64,000 nt of DNA, from the NCBI GenBank assembly GCA_944324455.1, contig CALUWJ010000003.1:81072-145071 (forward strand). Reading direction: 5' to 3'. Made by a program: the position numbers and the translations under genes. Positions 52,803 through 62,117 of this stretch are shown piece after piece (position 1 is the first letter of the stretch; each line of letters begins with the position of its first letter). The notes beneath the pieces are model-generated. The model did no database searches. It saw nothing but the letters and a program-made list of their open reading frames with translations, and was not told where the DNA came from. This DNA is from Candidatus Gastranaerophilales bacterium (GTDB taxonomy: Bacteria > Cyanobacteriota > Vampirovibrionia > Gastranaerophilales > Gastranaerophilaceae).

Positions 52803-53788
52803 TATTTAGCTCCTCCATCATTTTTTTTTGCTTCATCATAAATGGCTGATGCATTAGGATTAACACCGCCTGATGCCCAAGTGTATATTTTTGGAATAAA
52901 TGACATTAATGCGCCCGTAATAAAGAACATGGAAGCAACTGTTATAAAGCGTTTTCCTAACCAAGATTTTTTAAAGTTGCCAATAGTGTCATTTGTGATT
53001 TTTACCATATTATCTCTTGTTGAATATTTTTTAGAATAATCCTTAGCATATGAAGTAATATAGTTTACATAATTTTTAAATTTGGTCGCACCTTCTTTTG
53101 CGTTATCAATAGAATATTTAGCAACCAAGAAATCGGTGTCTTTATAATTTTCTTTTTGAGATTTTACTATATGTTCAAATAATGCTTGAATGTCATCAAG
53201 TGATTTTGCAGCTGATTTTTTATCAGCCTTGCCGTAGTCTTTGATTGCTTGAGTTAGTGTTTCAATTGAATTTGAATCGGTTTGTTTTCCGATAGTGTGT
53301 TCTAATAAATCTTTAACTGCATTTGTGTAAAATTTATCTTCAAAAGTTTCTTTTGGTATATTTTCTTTTGGTAGTGCTTCCATGATATGAGATAAATTAA
53401 TTATATTTTCCATATGCGTATTTGCGCTTTTGCCTGTAGCTCTTGTAGCTAGGGCTAAAATCGCAACAGGTGAAACGCACATAGTCGGACCTGTTAAAAA
53501 TTCTCTTATAAATTCTTGCAAAAATGCAGGGATGTTAATCTTGCCTGTATATTTATAGCCTGCCATAGCACCTTTAATACTTCTTGGAATATTGGTTCCC
53601 GTCATATCTTCGACGGTAAATTGTAAGGCACGTCCGCCATTATCTATAAATTGCCAAAAGTTTGTTAAAGCATCCACTCCGCCTTTGAATGAAGTTTGTT
53701 GATTTTTATTTAGTAGATTTTCACTTTTTTTATTGTTGTTTGATTTACTTCCGGCTATTGGTGAACCATTAATCGGCGATAATTTCAT
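52802..53788 (-). CDS. Hypothetical SFKG-motif protein with C-terminal membrane helix
   Basis: 328 residues from ATG 53788 (AGGAG 11 nt upstream; a TTG nine codons earlier is the alternative). A polar N-terminus leads to QTSFKGGVDAL, then helical segments (about 75-120, INIPAFLQEFIREFLTGP) and one clear membrane helix near 285-305 (FITVASMFFITGALMSFIP). No known domain. It forms an operon with the membrane protein at 51669. Confidence 0.7.
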   Translation of the reverse strand: MKLSPINGSPIAGSKSNNNKKSENLLNKNQQTSFKGGVDALTNFWQFIDNGGRALQFTVEDMTGTNIPRSIKGAMAGYKYTGKINIPAFLQEFIREFLTGPTMCVSPVAILALATRATGKSANTHMENIINLSHIMEALPKENIPKETFEDKFYTNAVKDLLEHTIGKQTDSNSIETLTQAIKDYGKADKKSAAKSLDDIQALFEHIVKSQKENYKDTDFLVAKYSIDNAKEGATKFKNYVNYITSYAKDYSKKYSTRDNMVKITNDTIGNFKKSWLGKRFITVASMFFITGALMSFIPKIYTWASGGVNPNASAIYDEAKKNDGGAK

Positions 53789-53976
53789 TAAGACATATTC
53801 TCCTAGTAAACACAAATTAGTAAAAACATGTAAAAATAAAAATTTGCTAGTTTTTTATTTAATTTTTTAATTTCTTAACAATACATAAAATTTCAAGATA
53901 ACGTTATGTTATCATGACAATTTAAAATTTTAAATTAATATATATAAAATTTTAAGAAATATAAACAAATTAAAAA

Positions 53977-54897
53977 TTACACCATTATTCTTGCCCATTT
54001 TACAAAAGCATTATAATCTTTTTGTAGTTGGGTTTTTAAAACTCTGATGTTTCCAAAATTTTCTTGGTCTCTTAATTTTTTTACAAAAATAACTTTGATG
54101 ATTTTGCCGTATATATTTTCGTCAAATTCGTATATATGAGCTTCTAAAATTTCATCTTGCCCATTTGTTAAAGTTGGTTTATTTCCCCAAGAAATTAAGG
54201 CAGGATGCATTTTTGCTTCAATTTGTACAAAGCCGAAATAAACACCATAAGGCAATTTAACCATACTGTTGGGCCAAACGATATTGGCAGTAGGGTAGCC
54301 AAGTGCTCGAGCCATTTTGTCACCTTTGATTACTGAATTTCTAACAGAAAAATATCTGCCAAGAAAAGCTTTTATTGCATTTAAATGTCCATAGGTTATT
54401 CTTTTTCTGATTACGGTTGAACTTACTTCTTCTTTGTCTTTATATTTAAATTCGGGCACAACTATGCATTTATAGCCAAAATTTGTTGCATAATCCTTTA
54501 AATATGAAGGATTACCTGTTCTATCTTTGCCAAAGGTGTGATTATATCCAACTACAATTAATTTTGGTTCAAGATATTTTACTAAGACATTTTGAAGATA
54601 ATCATGCGCAGTTAAATCTTTGTATAACTCAAAATCCAGTTCGTATAAATAATCTATTCCTAATGATTGCAAAATTAATTCTTTATCTTTAAAATTTTGA
54701 ATATCCGGAATTTTTTTATCATTGAAATAATTGGCTGGATTTACTCCAAAAGTAACTATTGCTGTTTTTAGCCCTTCTGCTTTTGCTTGTTGAGTTAGGG
54801 TTGTAATTATTTTTTTATGCCCTATATGAATGCCGTCAAAATATCCTAAAGCAATCGCCAATCCTTTATTTTCAGTTATTTCACGCAATATTTGCAT
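53977..54897 (-). CDS. ribF: Bifunctional riboflavin kinase/FAD synthetase
   Basis: 306 residues. The N-terminal FMN adenylyltransferase has GYFDGIHIGHKKII and GYNHTFGKDRTGN, with STVIRKRI. The C-terminal riboflavin kinase starts near 205 with GDKMARALGYPTANI and includes GVYFGFVQI. It converts riboflavin to FMN and FAD. It lies 13 nt downstream of rel and is probably co-transcribed. AAGGA lies 10 nt before the ATG. Confidence 0.97.
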   Translation of the reverse strand: MQILREITENKGLAIALGYFDGIHIGHKKIITTLTQQAKAEGLKTAIVTFGVNPANYFNDKKIPDIQNFKDKELILQSLGIDYLYELDFELYKDLTAHDYLQNVLVKYLEPKLIVVGYNHTFGKDRTGNPSYLKDYATNFGYKCIVVPEFKYKDKEEVSSTVIRKRITYGHLNAIKAFLGRYFSVRNSVIKGDKMARALGYPTANIVWPNSMVKLPYGVYFGFVQIEAKMHPALISWGNKPTLTNGQDEILEAHIYEFDENIYGKIIKVIFVKKLRDQENFGNIRVLKTQLQKDYNAFVKWARIMV

Positions 54898-54910
54898 TTA
54901 TTGGGAGTCC

Positions 54911-57130
54911 TTATTGTTTTGGAGGTTTTTGGATTTTTTTTCTCTTTTGAGGTTTTGGCTGATTTAAATTTTCTTTTTGTTGTAATCTGCGAACCGAAAA
55001 TACATCTGTTATAGATTGAATAGCTAGAATTACTTTTTTTAGTGTTTCAATTGAATCCAGCTCAATACCTAAATCAATTATACCAAATTTTCTGCCTTTT
55101 AGATATGTATTTGAATATATTATATTAATTCCCATATCTCCGGTTTTCATTAAAATATCTCTTAAAATTCCGACCCTATCAAGACATTCAATTCTTAAAT
55201 GTGCAAGATATGATGCCTTGGTTGTATTTTCTGCCCAAGAAATATCTATCATTCTTTCCGGTTCTATATTTGATAGACATTTACAATCAAGCCTATGAAC
55301 GCTGACTCCTTTTGAGCGGGTAATAACCCCCACAATGGGTTCTCCGGGGATTGGAGAGCAGCATTTAGCTAAAGACCATAATAAGCCTTCTAAACCAATT
55401 ATATCATTCTTTTTATTTTTGCTTGGTCTTTTTTGGTTTTGAGATTTTTCTTGTGCTAATTGTTCATTGGTTTTAGGTGCTTCATATTTTTTTAGAACGT
55501 TGAGTACTTTATGGATTGTTGTCTCCCCATATCCGATTGCTGCGTATAAATCGTCTGGAGTTTTATAATTCATTTCTTTGGCAGCTTTTTCAATTATGCC
55601 TGTTTTTAATAATTCATCAAAGCAGGTTTTTGTAAGCTCAATTTCAAGATTTGTTCGTCCAATTTGAATATTATCTTCACGATTGAACTTTTTAAACCAT
55701 TGACGTATTTTAGAGCTTGCGTTTTTTGTTACAACAAAATTCAGCCAATCAATTTTTGGCATAAATTGTTTTGATGTTAAAATTTCAACTATATCGCCAT
55801 TTTTTAATTTTGTATCAAGTTGTGCAATTCTGCCGTTAATTAGAGCTCCGACTGTTCTGTGTCCAACTTCTGTGTGTATCCTATATGCAAAATCAACAGG
55901 GGTGGAGTTTTGAGGTAAATCAAAAACATCTCCGTTTGGAGTGAATACAAACACTTGATCGGCAAATAAATCAAATTTTACAGATTCAACAAATTCTTTA
56001 GCGTCTGTTGTATCTTGTTCAAGTTCCATCATTTTTCTCATCCAAGAAAATTGCATATCTTGCTTATTGTTTGCTTTAATGGAACCTGATTCTTTGTATT
56101 TCCAGTGTGCAGCAATACCATATTCTGCAACTTCGTGCATTTTATGTGTTCTGATTTGTATTTCAACCGGTTTGTTTTTATTGCCAATGACAGATGTATG
56201 CAATGAACGATACATGTTGCCTTTTGGCATTGCAATGTAATCTTTAAAACGTCCGGGGATTGGTTTAAATAATTGGTGAATAATTCCTAAAACTTGATAA
56301 CACTCTTTTTCATTATCAACTATTACTCTGACTGCTGTTACATCGTAGAGCTGATCAAAAGTAACATTTTGCCTTTTCATTTTATTGTAAATTGAATAAT
56401 AATGTTTTGCTCTACCTTTTACGGTTGCTTTTATTTTATTTTTTTCAAGTTCTTTTTTAATTGTTTCGATTAGTGAATTTATTGTTAAATCTCTCATCGT
56501 CTTTGTTTCGGCTACGAGTTTAGCAATTTCATAGTATTTTTCAGGGTTTAAATATCTTAAAGATAAATCTTCAAGCTCGGCTTTAATCTTCCCCATACCA
56601 AGGCGATTTGCCAATGGTGCAAATATATCAAGAGTTTCTTGGGCGATTTTTTTCTGTTTTGCAACAGCCATACATGAAAGAGTTCTCATATTGTGTAATC
56701 TGTCAGCTAATTTAAGAACAACAATTCTTATATCTTGCGCCATTGCAATAAACATTCTTCTGAAGTTTTCAGCTTGGCGTTCTTCTTTGGATTTGAATTG
56801 GTATTTACTTAATTTTGTTACGCCTTGAACCAAATTTACAACATCAGGACCGAATTTTTCTTCCATTTGTTGAGCTGTTGTATCGGTATCTTCTAATATA
56901 TCATGCAAAAAAGCGGCAATAATTGTATTTTTATCAAGTTTTAAATCAACCAATATTTTTGCAACTTCAACAGGATGAACAATATAGGGCTCTTGTGAAA
57001 TTCTAAATTGACCTTCGTGCAGCTCTTTCGCCCAAAGATATGCTGATTCAATTTGATTGATATCTTCTTGGGTTCTTTTTTGTTTATAGAGCGCTTCTTT
57101 TATTTCATCAAATACTTTTTGATATGTCAT
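54911..57130 (-). CDS. rel: Bifunctional (p)ppGpp synthetase/hydrolase Rel
   Basis: 739 residues with the full RSH order. HD hydrolase: HPVEVAKILVDL, AFLHDILEDT and VLKLADRLHNMRTL, all ligands intact. Synthetase: YYSIYNKMKRQN, LYDVTAVRVIVDN and YRSLHTSVIG. TGS near 395-440: VFVFTPNGDVFDLP. Conserved-Cys region: LAKCCSPIPGEPIVG. ACT at the C-terminus: ECLDRVGILRDILMKTGDMGI. Both activities should be present. TATAAT stands about 25 nt before the ATG, giving a short leader with a weak ribosome site. Confidence 0.97.
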   Translation of the reverse strand: MTYQKVFDEIKEALYKQKRTQEDINQIESAYLWAKELHEGQFRISQEPYIVHPVEVAKILVDLKLDKNTIIAAFLHDILEDTDTTAQQMEEKFGPDVVNLVQGVTKLSKYQFKSKEERQAENFRRMFIAMAQDIRIVVLKLADRLHNMRTLSCMAVAKQKKIAQETLDIFAPLANRLGMGKIKAELEDLSLRYLNPEKYYEIAKLVAETKTMRDLTINSLIETIKKELEKNKIKATVKGRAKHYYSIYNKMKRQNVTFDQLYDVTAVRVIVDNEKECYQVLGIIHQLFKPIPGRFKDYIAMPKGNMYRSLHTSVIGNKNKPVEIQIRTHKMHEVAEYGIAAHWKYKESGSIKANNKQDMQFSWMRKMMELEQDTTDAKEFVESVKFDLFADQVFVFTPNGDVFDLPQNSTPVDFAYRIHTEVGHRTVGALINGRIAQLDTKLKNGDIVEILTSKQFMPKIDWLNFVVTKNASSKIRQWFKKFNREDNIQIGRTNLEIELTKTCFDELLKTGIIEKAAKEMNYKTPDDLYAAIGYGETTIHKVLNVLKKYEAPKTNEQLAQEKSQNQKRPSKNKKNDIIGLEGLLWSLAKCCSPIPGEPIVGVITRSKGVSVHRLDCKCLSNIEPERMIDISWAENTTKASYLAHLRIECLDRVGILRDILMKTGDMGINIIYSNTYLKGRKFGIIDLGIELDSIETLKKVILAIQSITDVFSVRRLQQKENLNQPKPQKRKKIQKPPKQ

Positions 57131-57266
57131 TTTATTACCAATTATCCAGCATAATTATACAACATTTTATTTTATATGTTACAAACAAAACAAAAAATAC
57201 GTTATTTGCTATAAGTTTTTTGGTAATGATAAAATTATTTTAGATGCATTTAAGTTAAATTTTTGT

Positions 57267-57272
57267 TATATT
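57267..57272 (+). promoter_or_regulatory. -10 box TATATT, probable leaderless start
   Basis: TATATT lies 7 nt before the ATG at 57280 and the sequence between them contains no Shine-Dalgarno. Confidence 0.35.
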
Positions 57273-57279
57273 AATTAAA

Positions 57280-57558
57280 ATGAACAGTATATTTCAAAAT
57301 ATAGAACAAATAAAAGCTTATATTGAAAGTGATGGAAAAATTAAATTTAAAATAAAGGTTAGTGCAAACGCTAAAAATAATTCAATAGAATTTTGTGATG
57401 ATTTTATTAAAGTCAGAATTAAAGAGCGGGCAATTGAAGGTAGGGCAAACAAAGCAATAATTGAGTTCTTTTCGGAAATTTTTAAGTATCCGAAGTCAAA
57501 AATATCTATATTGAATGGAGATAAATCATCTATTAAAACAATTCAAATTATAAGCTAA
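57280..57558 (+). CDS. DUF167/YggU-family protein
   Basis: 92 residues. The family core is VSANAKNNSIEF, FIKVRIKERAIEGRANKAIIEFFSE split over neighbouring positions, and KSKISILNGDKSSIKTIQI. These small proteins have no established function. It is divergent from rel. There is no ribosome site; a TATATT 7 nt upstream suggests a leaderless message. Confidence 0.9.
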   Translation: MNSIFQNIEQIKAYIESDGKIKFKIKVSANAKNNSIEFCDDFIKVRIKERAIEGRANKAIIEFFSEIFKYPKSKISILNGDKSSIKTIQIIS

Positions 57559-57654
57559 CGTTAAAAAATGTAAATTTATGACATATTTTTTTCGAATTCC
57601 TAGCATTTTTTTTATTCAGTTGATTTATTTGTTTTAAATGTAGTGAAGGTTAAA

Positions 57655-59499
57655 ATGGAAAATAATAAGACAAAAGATGATAATAAGCTCATAAATCGGA
57701 TGTCTAATCAAGATTTCAAAACTTCTAATCCTATTGATAATCCAAGAATTATGCCGCTAAATACAAGAACATCTGCAAACAGATTGTATAGCGGATATAC
57801 GCATTCTAATAATAAAATAACCGATATTAATTATAATGAAATAATAAATACGCTAAATTCTACTTTTATAAATCAGACTGATCCAATTAGTTTGTTTTAT
57901 TTAATACACAATCAAGTATGTTCAAAAATCGGTATTAATTTTTCTGCTTTGGGTATATATAATCAAAATTCAAATTATATAAATGTTAAATTAATTGATA
58001 AAACAGGTTCTTCTTATAATTCAATGATAATGCTTAATGATGATAATGTTGTAGCAAGGGCGTTTGAATCAAAACAAATTATTACAACCACAGACAGCAG
58101 TTATTTAAAATTGAACTATTTAAGTAATATTTCTAATTTGCCTACAAATATTATTCCCTTAAATGCTTTAGGAGAATGTCTTGGGGTTATCATTTTTTCA
58201 GACAACAATAATAATCAGTTTTTTGAAATATATAAATTAATAGCAAATTATTTTGCAATATTTTATAAAAACAGGCAATTAACCGATTTGGTTGATAGAA
58301 ACACTGACACCGATTCTTTAACAGGGCTTTCTAATCATAAAAAGTTACAGGAAGATTTGGCCCATGAAATTACACAATGTTTAAATAACGATAAGCAATT
58401 GGCATTTTGTATTTTTGATATTGGTAATATTTCTGAAATAAATAATGAATTAGGACATGCAAAAGGAGATGCGGTAATTAAAGAAGTTGCCAAAAAAATC
58501 AAAAAAAATGTAAGAAATACTGATATTTTAGGCAGATATGGCGGAGATGAGATTGCTATTATTATGCCGGATACATCAGAAGAAGAAGCAAAGTATGTTT
58601 GTGAATTTCTTTTGTATAATTTATCTTGCACAATGTTTGATGATTTAGGACAGTTGAAATTTTCTTGCGGAATTTCATTGTTGCCTCAATCAACAAATAA
58701 ACAAGATAAATTAACAATTTTAGCTGAGCAAGCATTATATATTTCAAAAAGTAAGCGTTCCCAATCAGGGCAATCTGAAATTGTATCTACTAATGATTTT
58801 AATTTTTGGGATGATGAAGCGCTTAAGTGTTTTGCTCAAGTGTTGACTAAAAAACATGCTTCAATAGGGGTAAATATTGAAGAAGAATTAATTAAACAGT
58901 TTCATAACGAAAAAATTATTTCAAACGAACATTTGCTTGATGTTGTATCGTCTTTAGCTAACACAATTGATGCAAAAGATACATATACAAAAGGTCATTC
59001 TGCTGCAGTATCAAGATATTCTGAGGCTTTAGCCCGCGCAATTAATCTTCCTGCAAATGAAGTGGAAAGAATTAAGCTAGGTGCGCTATTACATGATATT
59101 GGTAAAATAGGAATTCCTGAACATGTTTTAAGAAAACCTACAATGCTTTCTGATGATGAATGGTCAATAATGAAGCAACACCCTTCGATTGGTGCAGATA
59201 AAGTATTAAAACCAAATAAATCACTTCATGATTTAATCCCAATGGTTAAATATCACCACGAACATATAGATGGCTCTGGTTATCCATATGGGTTAAAAGG
59301 GGATGAAATTCCTTTGTCGGCTCGTATTGTGGCTGTAGCCGATGCATTTCATGCTTTGATATCAGATAGACCATATAGAAAAGGCTTATCTGTTACAAAG
59401 GCTTGTGAAATCCTAAAAATGGGAGCAGGTATGCAATGGGATAAAGAGCTTGTTAGACAGTTTATCATTATTGCTCCAAGCTTGGCTACTAATATCTAA
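57655..59499 (+). CDS. GAF-GGDEF-HD-GYP cyclic-di-GMP protein
   Basis: 614 residues from ATG 57655, where GAAGG lies 5 nt upstream. Order: polar N-terminus (1-60), GAF-like sensor (about 70-210, SLFYLIHNQVCSKIGINFSA), GGDEF cyclase (about 220-375; TDSLTGLSNHKKL and RYGGDEIAIIMPD, an active-type GGDEI), then HD-GYP phosphodiesterase (about 430-610; DAKDTYTKGHSAAVS, LLHDIGKIGIPEHVL, HHEHIDGSGYPYGLKG). It can in principle both make and degrade c-di-GMP, with the GAF domain choosing. No signal peptide or membrane helix. No PilZ effector is seen in the window. Confidence 0.95.
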   Translation: MENNKTKDDNKLINRMSNQDFKTSNPIDNPRIMPLNTRTSANRLYSGYTHSNNKITDINYNEIINTLNSTFINQTDPISLFYLIHNQVCSKIGINFSALGIYNQNSNYINVKLIDKTGSSYNSMIMLNDDNVVARAFESKQIITTTDSSYLKLNYLSNISNLPTNIIPLNALGECLGVIIFSDNNNNQFFEIYKLIANYFAIFYKNRQLTDLVDRNTDTDSLTGLSNHKKLQEDLAHEITQCLNNDKQLAFCIFDIGNISEINNELGHAKGDAVIKEVAKKIKKNVRNTDILGRYGGDEIAIIMPDTSEEEAKYVCEFLLYNLSCTMFDDLGQLKFSCGISLLPQSTNKQDKLTILAEQALYISKSKRSQSGQSEIVSTNDFNFWDDEALKCFAQVLTKKHASIGVNIEEELIKQFHNEKIISNEHLLDVVSSLANTIDAKDTYTKGHSAAVSRYSEALARAINLPANEVERIKLGALLHDIGKIGIPEHVLRKPTMLSDDEWSIMKQHPSIGADKVLKPNKSLHDLIPMVKYHHEHIDGSGYPYGLKGDEIPLSARIVAVADAFHALISDRPYRKGLSVTKACEILKMGAGMQWDKELVRQFIIIAPSLATNI

Positions 59500-60226
59500 A
59501 AATAGAAGTTTTAATACCGATTTTTGCTAATCGGTATTGAATTGATATTAATAGTACACCAATGCCATATTTGCAGGAGCGCAAGAAGTTTATTGAGCTT
59601 GCGCCGTCAAAATATTTTGTCGGACATGATATTTCTCCGATTGTATAATTTTTATAATATATTAAAGCTAATAATTGATTATCAAAAATAAAATCATCAC
59701 TTAATTTTTCTAAATTTATTTTTTTTAATAAATCAGCGCTAAAGGCTCTGTATCCGCTATGGTATTCGGAAAGTCCTTTATTTAAAAAGATATTTTGAAA
59801 AGTTGTTAAAAATTTATTGGCAAAGTATTTATATTTTGGCATTTTAGAATATTTAGCTGAATTTACAAGCATTCTTGACGCAATAGCGCAATCATAGTTA
59901 TTATAAGCAACTAAAGAGGCTAAAGAGGGTATTAGTCTTGGGTCATATTGAAAATCAGGATGAAGCATTATTATTATGTCGGCTTTGCTTTTGAGGGCTT
60001 CATTGTAGCAAGTCTTTTGATTGGCTCCGTAACCAAGATTTTTGTTATGGCAAATTGTTTTGAGCCCTAGTTCTTTTGATAATTTAACTGTATCATCAGT
60101 TGAATTATCATCCACCAAGATAATTTCATCAATGCAATCTTTTGGAATAGCGTCAAATGTTTCTTTTAAAGTAGCCTGCGCATTATACGCAGGCATTACA
60201 ATAGTTATTTTTTTCTTATTTATCAA
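59489..60226 (-). CDS. Family 2 glycosyltransferase, polyprenyl-phosphate type
   Basis: 245 residues from a TTG at 60226 with AAAGG 8 nt upstream, inside the end of aspS. GT2 motifs: ITIVMPAYNAQATLKETFDAIP, EIILVDDNSTDDT (DxD-like), GYGANQKTCYNEAL, IIMLHPDFQYDP and YHSGYRAFS. It resembles the dolichol/undecaprenyl-phosphate mannosyl- and glucosyltransferases. It lacks the C-terminal membrane helices that many have. It starts 3 nt after the aspS stop, so it is co-transcribed. Confidence 0.9.
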   Translation of the reverse strand: MINKKKITIVMPAYNAQATLKETFDAIPKDCIDEIILVDDNSTDDTVKLSKELGLKTICHNKNLGYGANQKTCYNEALKSKADIIIMLHPDFQYDPRLIPSLASLVAYNNYDCAIASRMLVNSAKYSKMPKYKYFANKFLTTFQNIFLNKGLSEYHSGYRAFSADLLKKINLEKLSDDFIFDNQLLALIYYKNYTIGEISCPTKYFDGASSINFLRSCKYGIGVLLISIQYRLAKIGIKTSIFRY

Positions 60227-60229
60227 AGG

Positions 60230-62005
60230 TTACACCTTTATTGGATTTCTGAGTTTTAAATGCAATTCTCTTAATTGTTCTTCTGAAGCGATTGATGGTG
60301 CGTTTGTCATTAAGTCTTTTGCGGCTGAATTTTTAGGAAATGCAATAACCTCTCTAATTGAATTTGCTCTTAATAATAAAGCCACAAGTCTGTCTAACCC
60401 GATAGCTAAACCACCGTGGGGAGGAGTGCCATATTTAAATGCATCAATCATGAATTCAAATTTTTCTTTAATATCTTTTTCGGTTAAACCAAGTGCTTGG
60501 AATACTTTTCTTTGTATTTCGGCATCATGGATTCTAATTGAACCGCCACCAAGCTCATTTCCGTTATAGATAATATCGTATGCTATCGATTTAACATTGC
60601 CTTTATCAGATTCTAATTTATCAATGTCTTCTAATGCAGGCATTGTAAACGGATGGTGCATAGATTTATATGAATTATCTTCAAAACTGTATTCAAATAA
60701 TGGGAAATCAACTACCCATAATAAGTCATGTTTTGATTCATCAATCATATTTAGTTTTTTACCAAAATATAATCTAAATCTTCCTAATACATCAAATACA
60801 ATTTGAGGATAATCAGCAACAAAGAAAACAATGTCGCCATTTTGAGCTTGTGCTCTTGTTTGAATTTCTTTAATTTGATCTTCGTTTAAGAATTTTAATA
60901 CAGGAGATTTAACCGTTCCATCTTCCATATATGTAATCCACGCAAGACCTTTTGCACCGAATGAAATAGCAAGATTTCTTACATCATCCATTTCTTTTCT
61001 TGAATATCCTGCAATTCCCGGTATTTTGATTGCTCTAACTGTTCCGCCTTGTTTGATTACAGATTTAAATGCTTCAAAAGTAGACTGTTCCATAATGTCT
61101 GTAACATTAAACAATTCCAAACCAAAGCGAGTATCAGGTTTATCAGAACCAAATCTGTCCATTGCTTCTTTGTATGTAATTCTTTTGAACGGAGCTTTAA
61201 CTTCAACCCCTGCAGCTTTGAATGCGTTTTCAATCAACCCTTCTGTCATTTTAATAACATCATCTTGGTTAACAAAAGACATTTCCATATCAACTTGGGT
61301 AAATTCAGGCTGCCTGTCTGCTCTTAGGTCTTCATCTCTGAAGCATTTTGCAATTTGATAATATTTTTCAAAGCCTGCAACCATTAAAAGTTGTTTAAAA
61401 ATTTGAGGAGATTGAGGCAGGGCATAAAATTTGCCATCATGGATTCTTGAGGGAACTAAGTAATCTCTTGCGCCTTCAGGAGTTGCTTTGATTAATATAG
61501 GAGTTTCAACTTCCATAAAATCAAGGCTGTTAAGATAATTTCTGATTGCGCTAACGATATCATGACGAAGTTTAAAATTATTGACCATTTTTTCGCGTCT
61601 TAAATCTAAATAACGATATTTTAAACGTACGTCTTCTGATACATTGTCGTCATCTAAAACAAAAGGAAGTGTTTGAGCACTTGATAATACATTTACTTTT
61701 TTAGGGTACATTTCAATTGTTCCTGTTTTAAGTTTTGTGTTTATTGTATCATCAGGTCTTTTGGAAATTTCACCTTCAACTTGAATAACATATTCAGGTT
61801 TGATTTTAGATAAGGCTTCATGAACTTCAGGATTGATTTGCGGATCGGCAACTATTTGGAAAAGCCCTGTTTTATCTCTTAATTCAACAAATATAATCCC
61901 GCCAAGGTCGCGAATTGTGCTCGCCCATCCGGCAAGAAGCGTTGTTTTACCTATATCGTTTTCAGTTATAGTAGTACAGCTTTGTTTTTTGTAGGTTAAT
62001 TCCAT
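60230..62005 (-). CDS. aspS: Aspartyl-tRNA synthetase
   Basis: 591 residues, bacterial type. The N-terminal OB fold has AGWASTIRDLGGIIFVELRDKTG. The class II catalytic domain has FMEVETPILIKATPEGARDYLVPSR (motif 1 region), CFRDEDLRADRQPEFTQVDMEMSF (motif 2) and GLAIGLDRLVALLL (motif 3), with the bacterial GAD insertion between. With GatB in the genome the enzyme might be non-discriminating and also serve Asn-tRNA formation; the sequence alone does not decide this. GAGAGGGAG precedes the ATG. Confidence 0.98.
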   Translation of the reverse strand: MELTYKKQSCTTITENDIGKTTLLAGWASTIRDLGGIIFVELRDKTGLFQIVADPQINPEVHEALSKIKPEYVIQVEGEISKRPDDTINTKLKTGTIEMYPKKVNVLSSAQTLPFVLDDDNVSEDVRLKYRYLDLRREKMVNNFKLRHDIVSAIRNYLNSLDFMEVETPILIKATPEGARDYLVPSRIHDGKFYALPQSPQIFKQLLMVAGFEKYYQIAKCFRDEDLRADRQPEFTQVDMEMSFVNQDDVIKMTEGLIENAFKAAGVEVKAPFKRITYKEAMDRFGSDKPDTRFGLELFNVTDIMEQSTFEAFKSVIKQGGTVRAIKIPGIAGYSRKEMDDVRNLAISFGAKGLAWITYMEDGTVKSPVLKFLNEDQIKEIQTRAQAQNGDIVFFVADYPQIVFDVLGRFRLYFGKKLNMIDESKHDLLWVVDFPLFEYSFEDNSYKSMHHPFTMPALEDIDKLESDKGNVKSIAYDIIYNGNELGGGSIRIHDAEIQRKVFQALGLTEKDIKEKFEFMIDAFKYGTPPHGGLAIGLDRLVALLLRANSIREVIAFPKNSAAKDLMTNAPSIASEEQLRELHLKLRNPIKV

Positions 62006-62117
62006 AATCTCCCTCTCATGTATTTTCTGATGAAGACATTATAAAATAAACAAAAATTTTTTAAAATTTTTTATGTATAAATATTAAACTGTGCTAAATT
62101 TTAAAAAATCTACTTTT

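Noticed and set aside
59513..59538. AATACCGATT/AATCGGTATT hairpin as a terminator
   Set aside because: It lies inside the 3' coding end of the glycosyltransferase and has no T-run on the plus strand; it may help end the GGDEF transcript but the evidence is weak.
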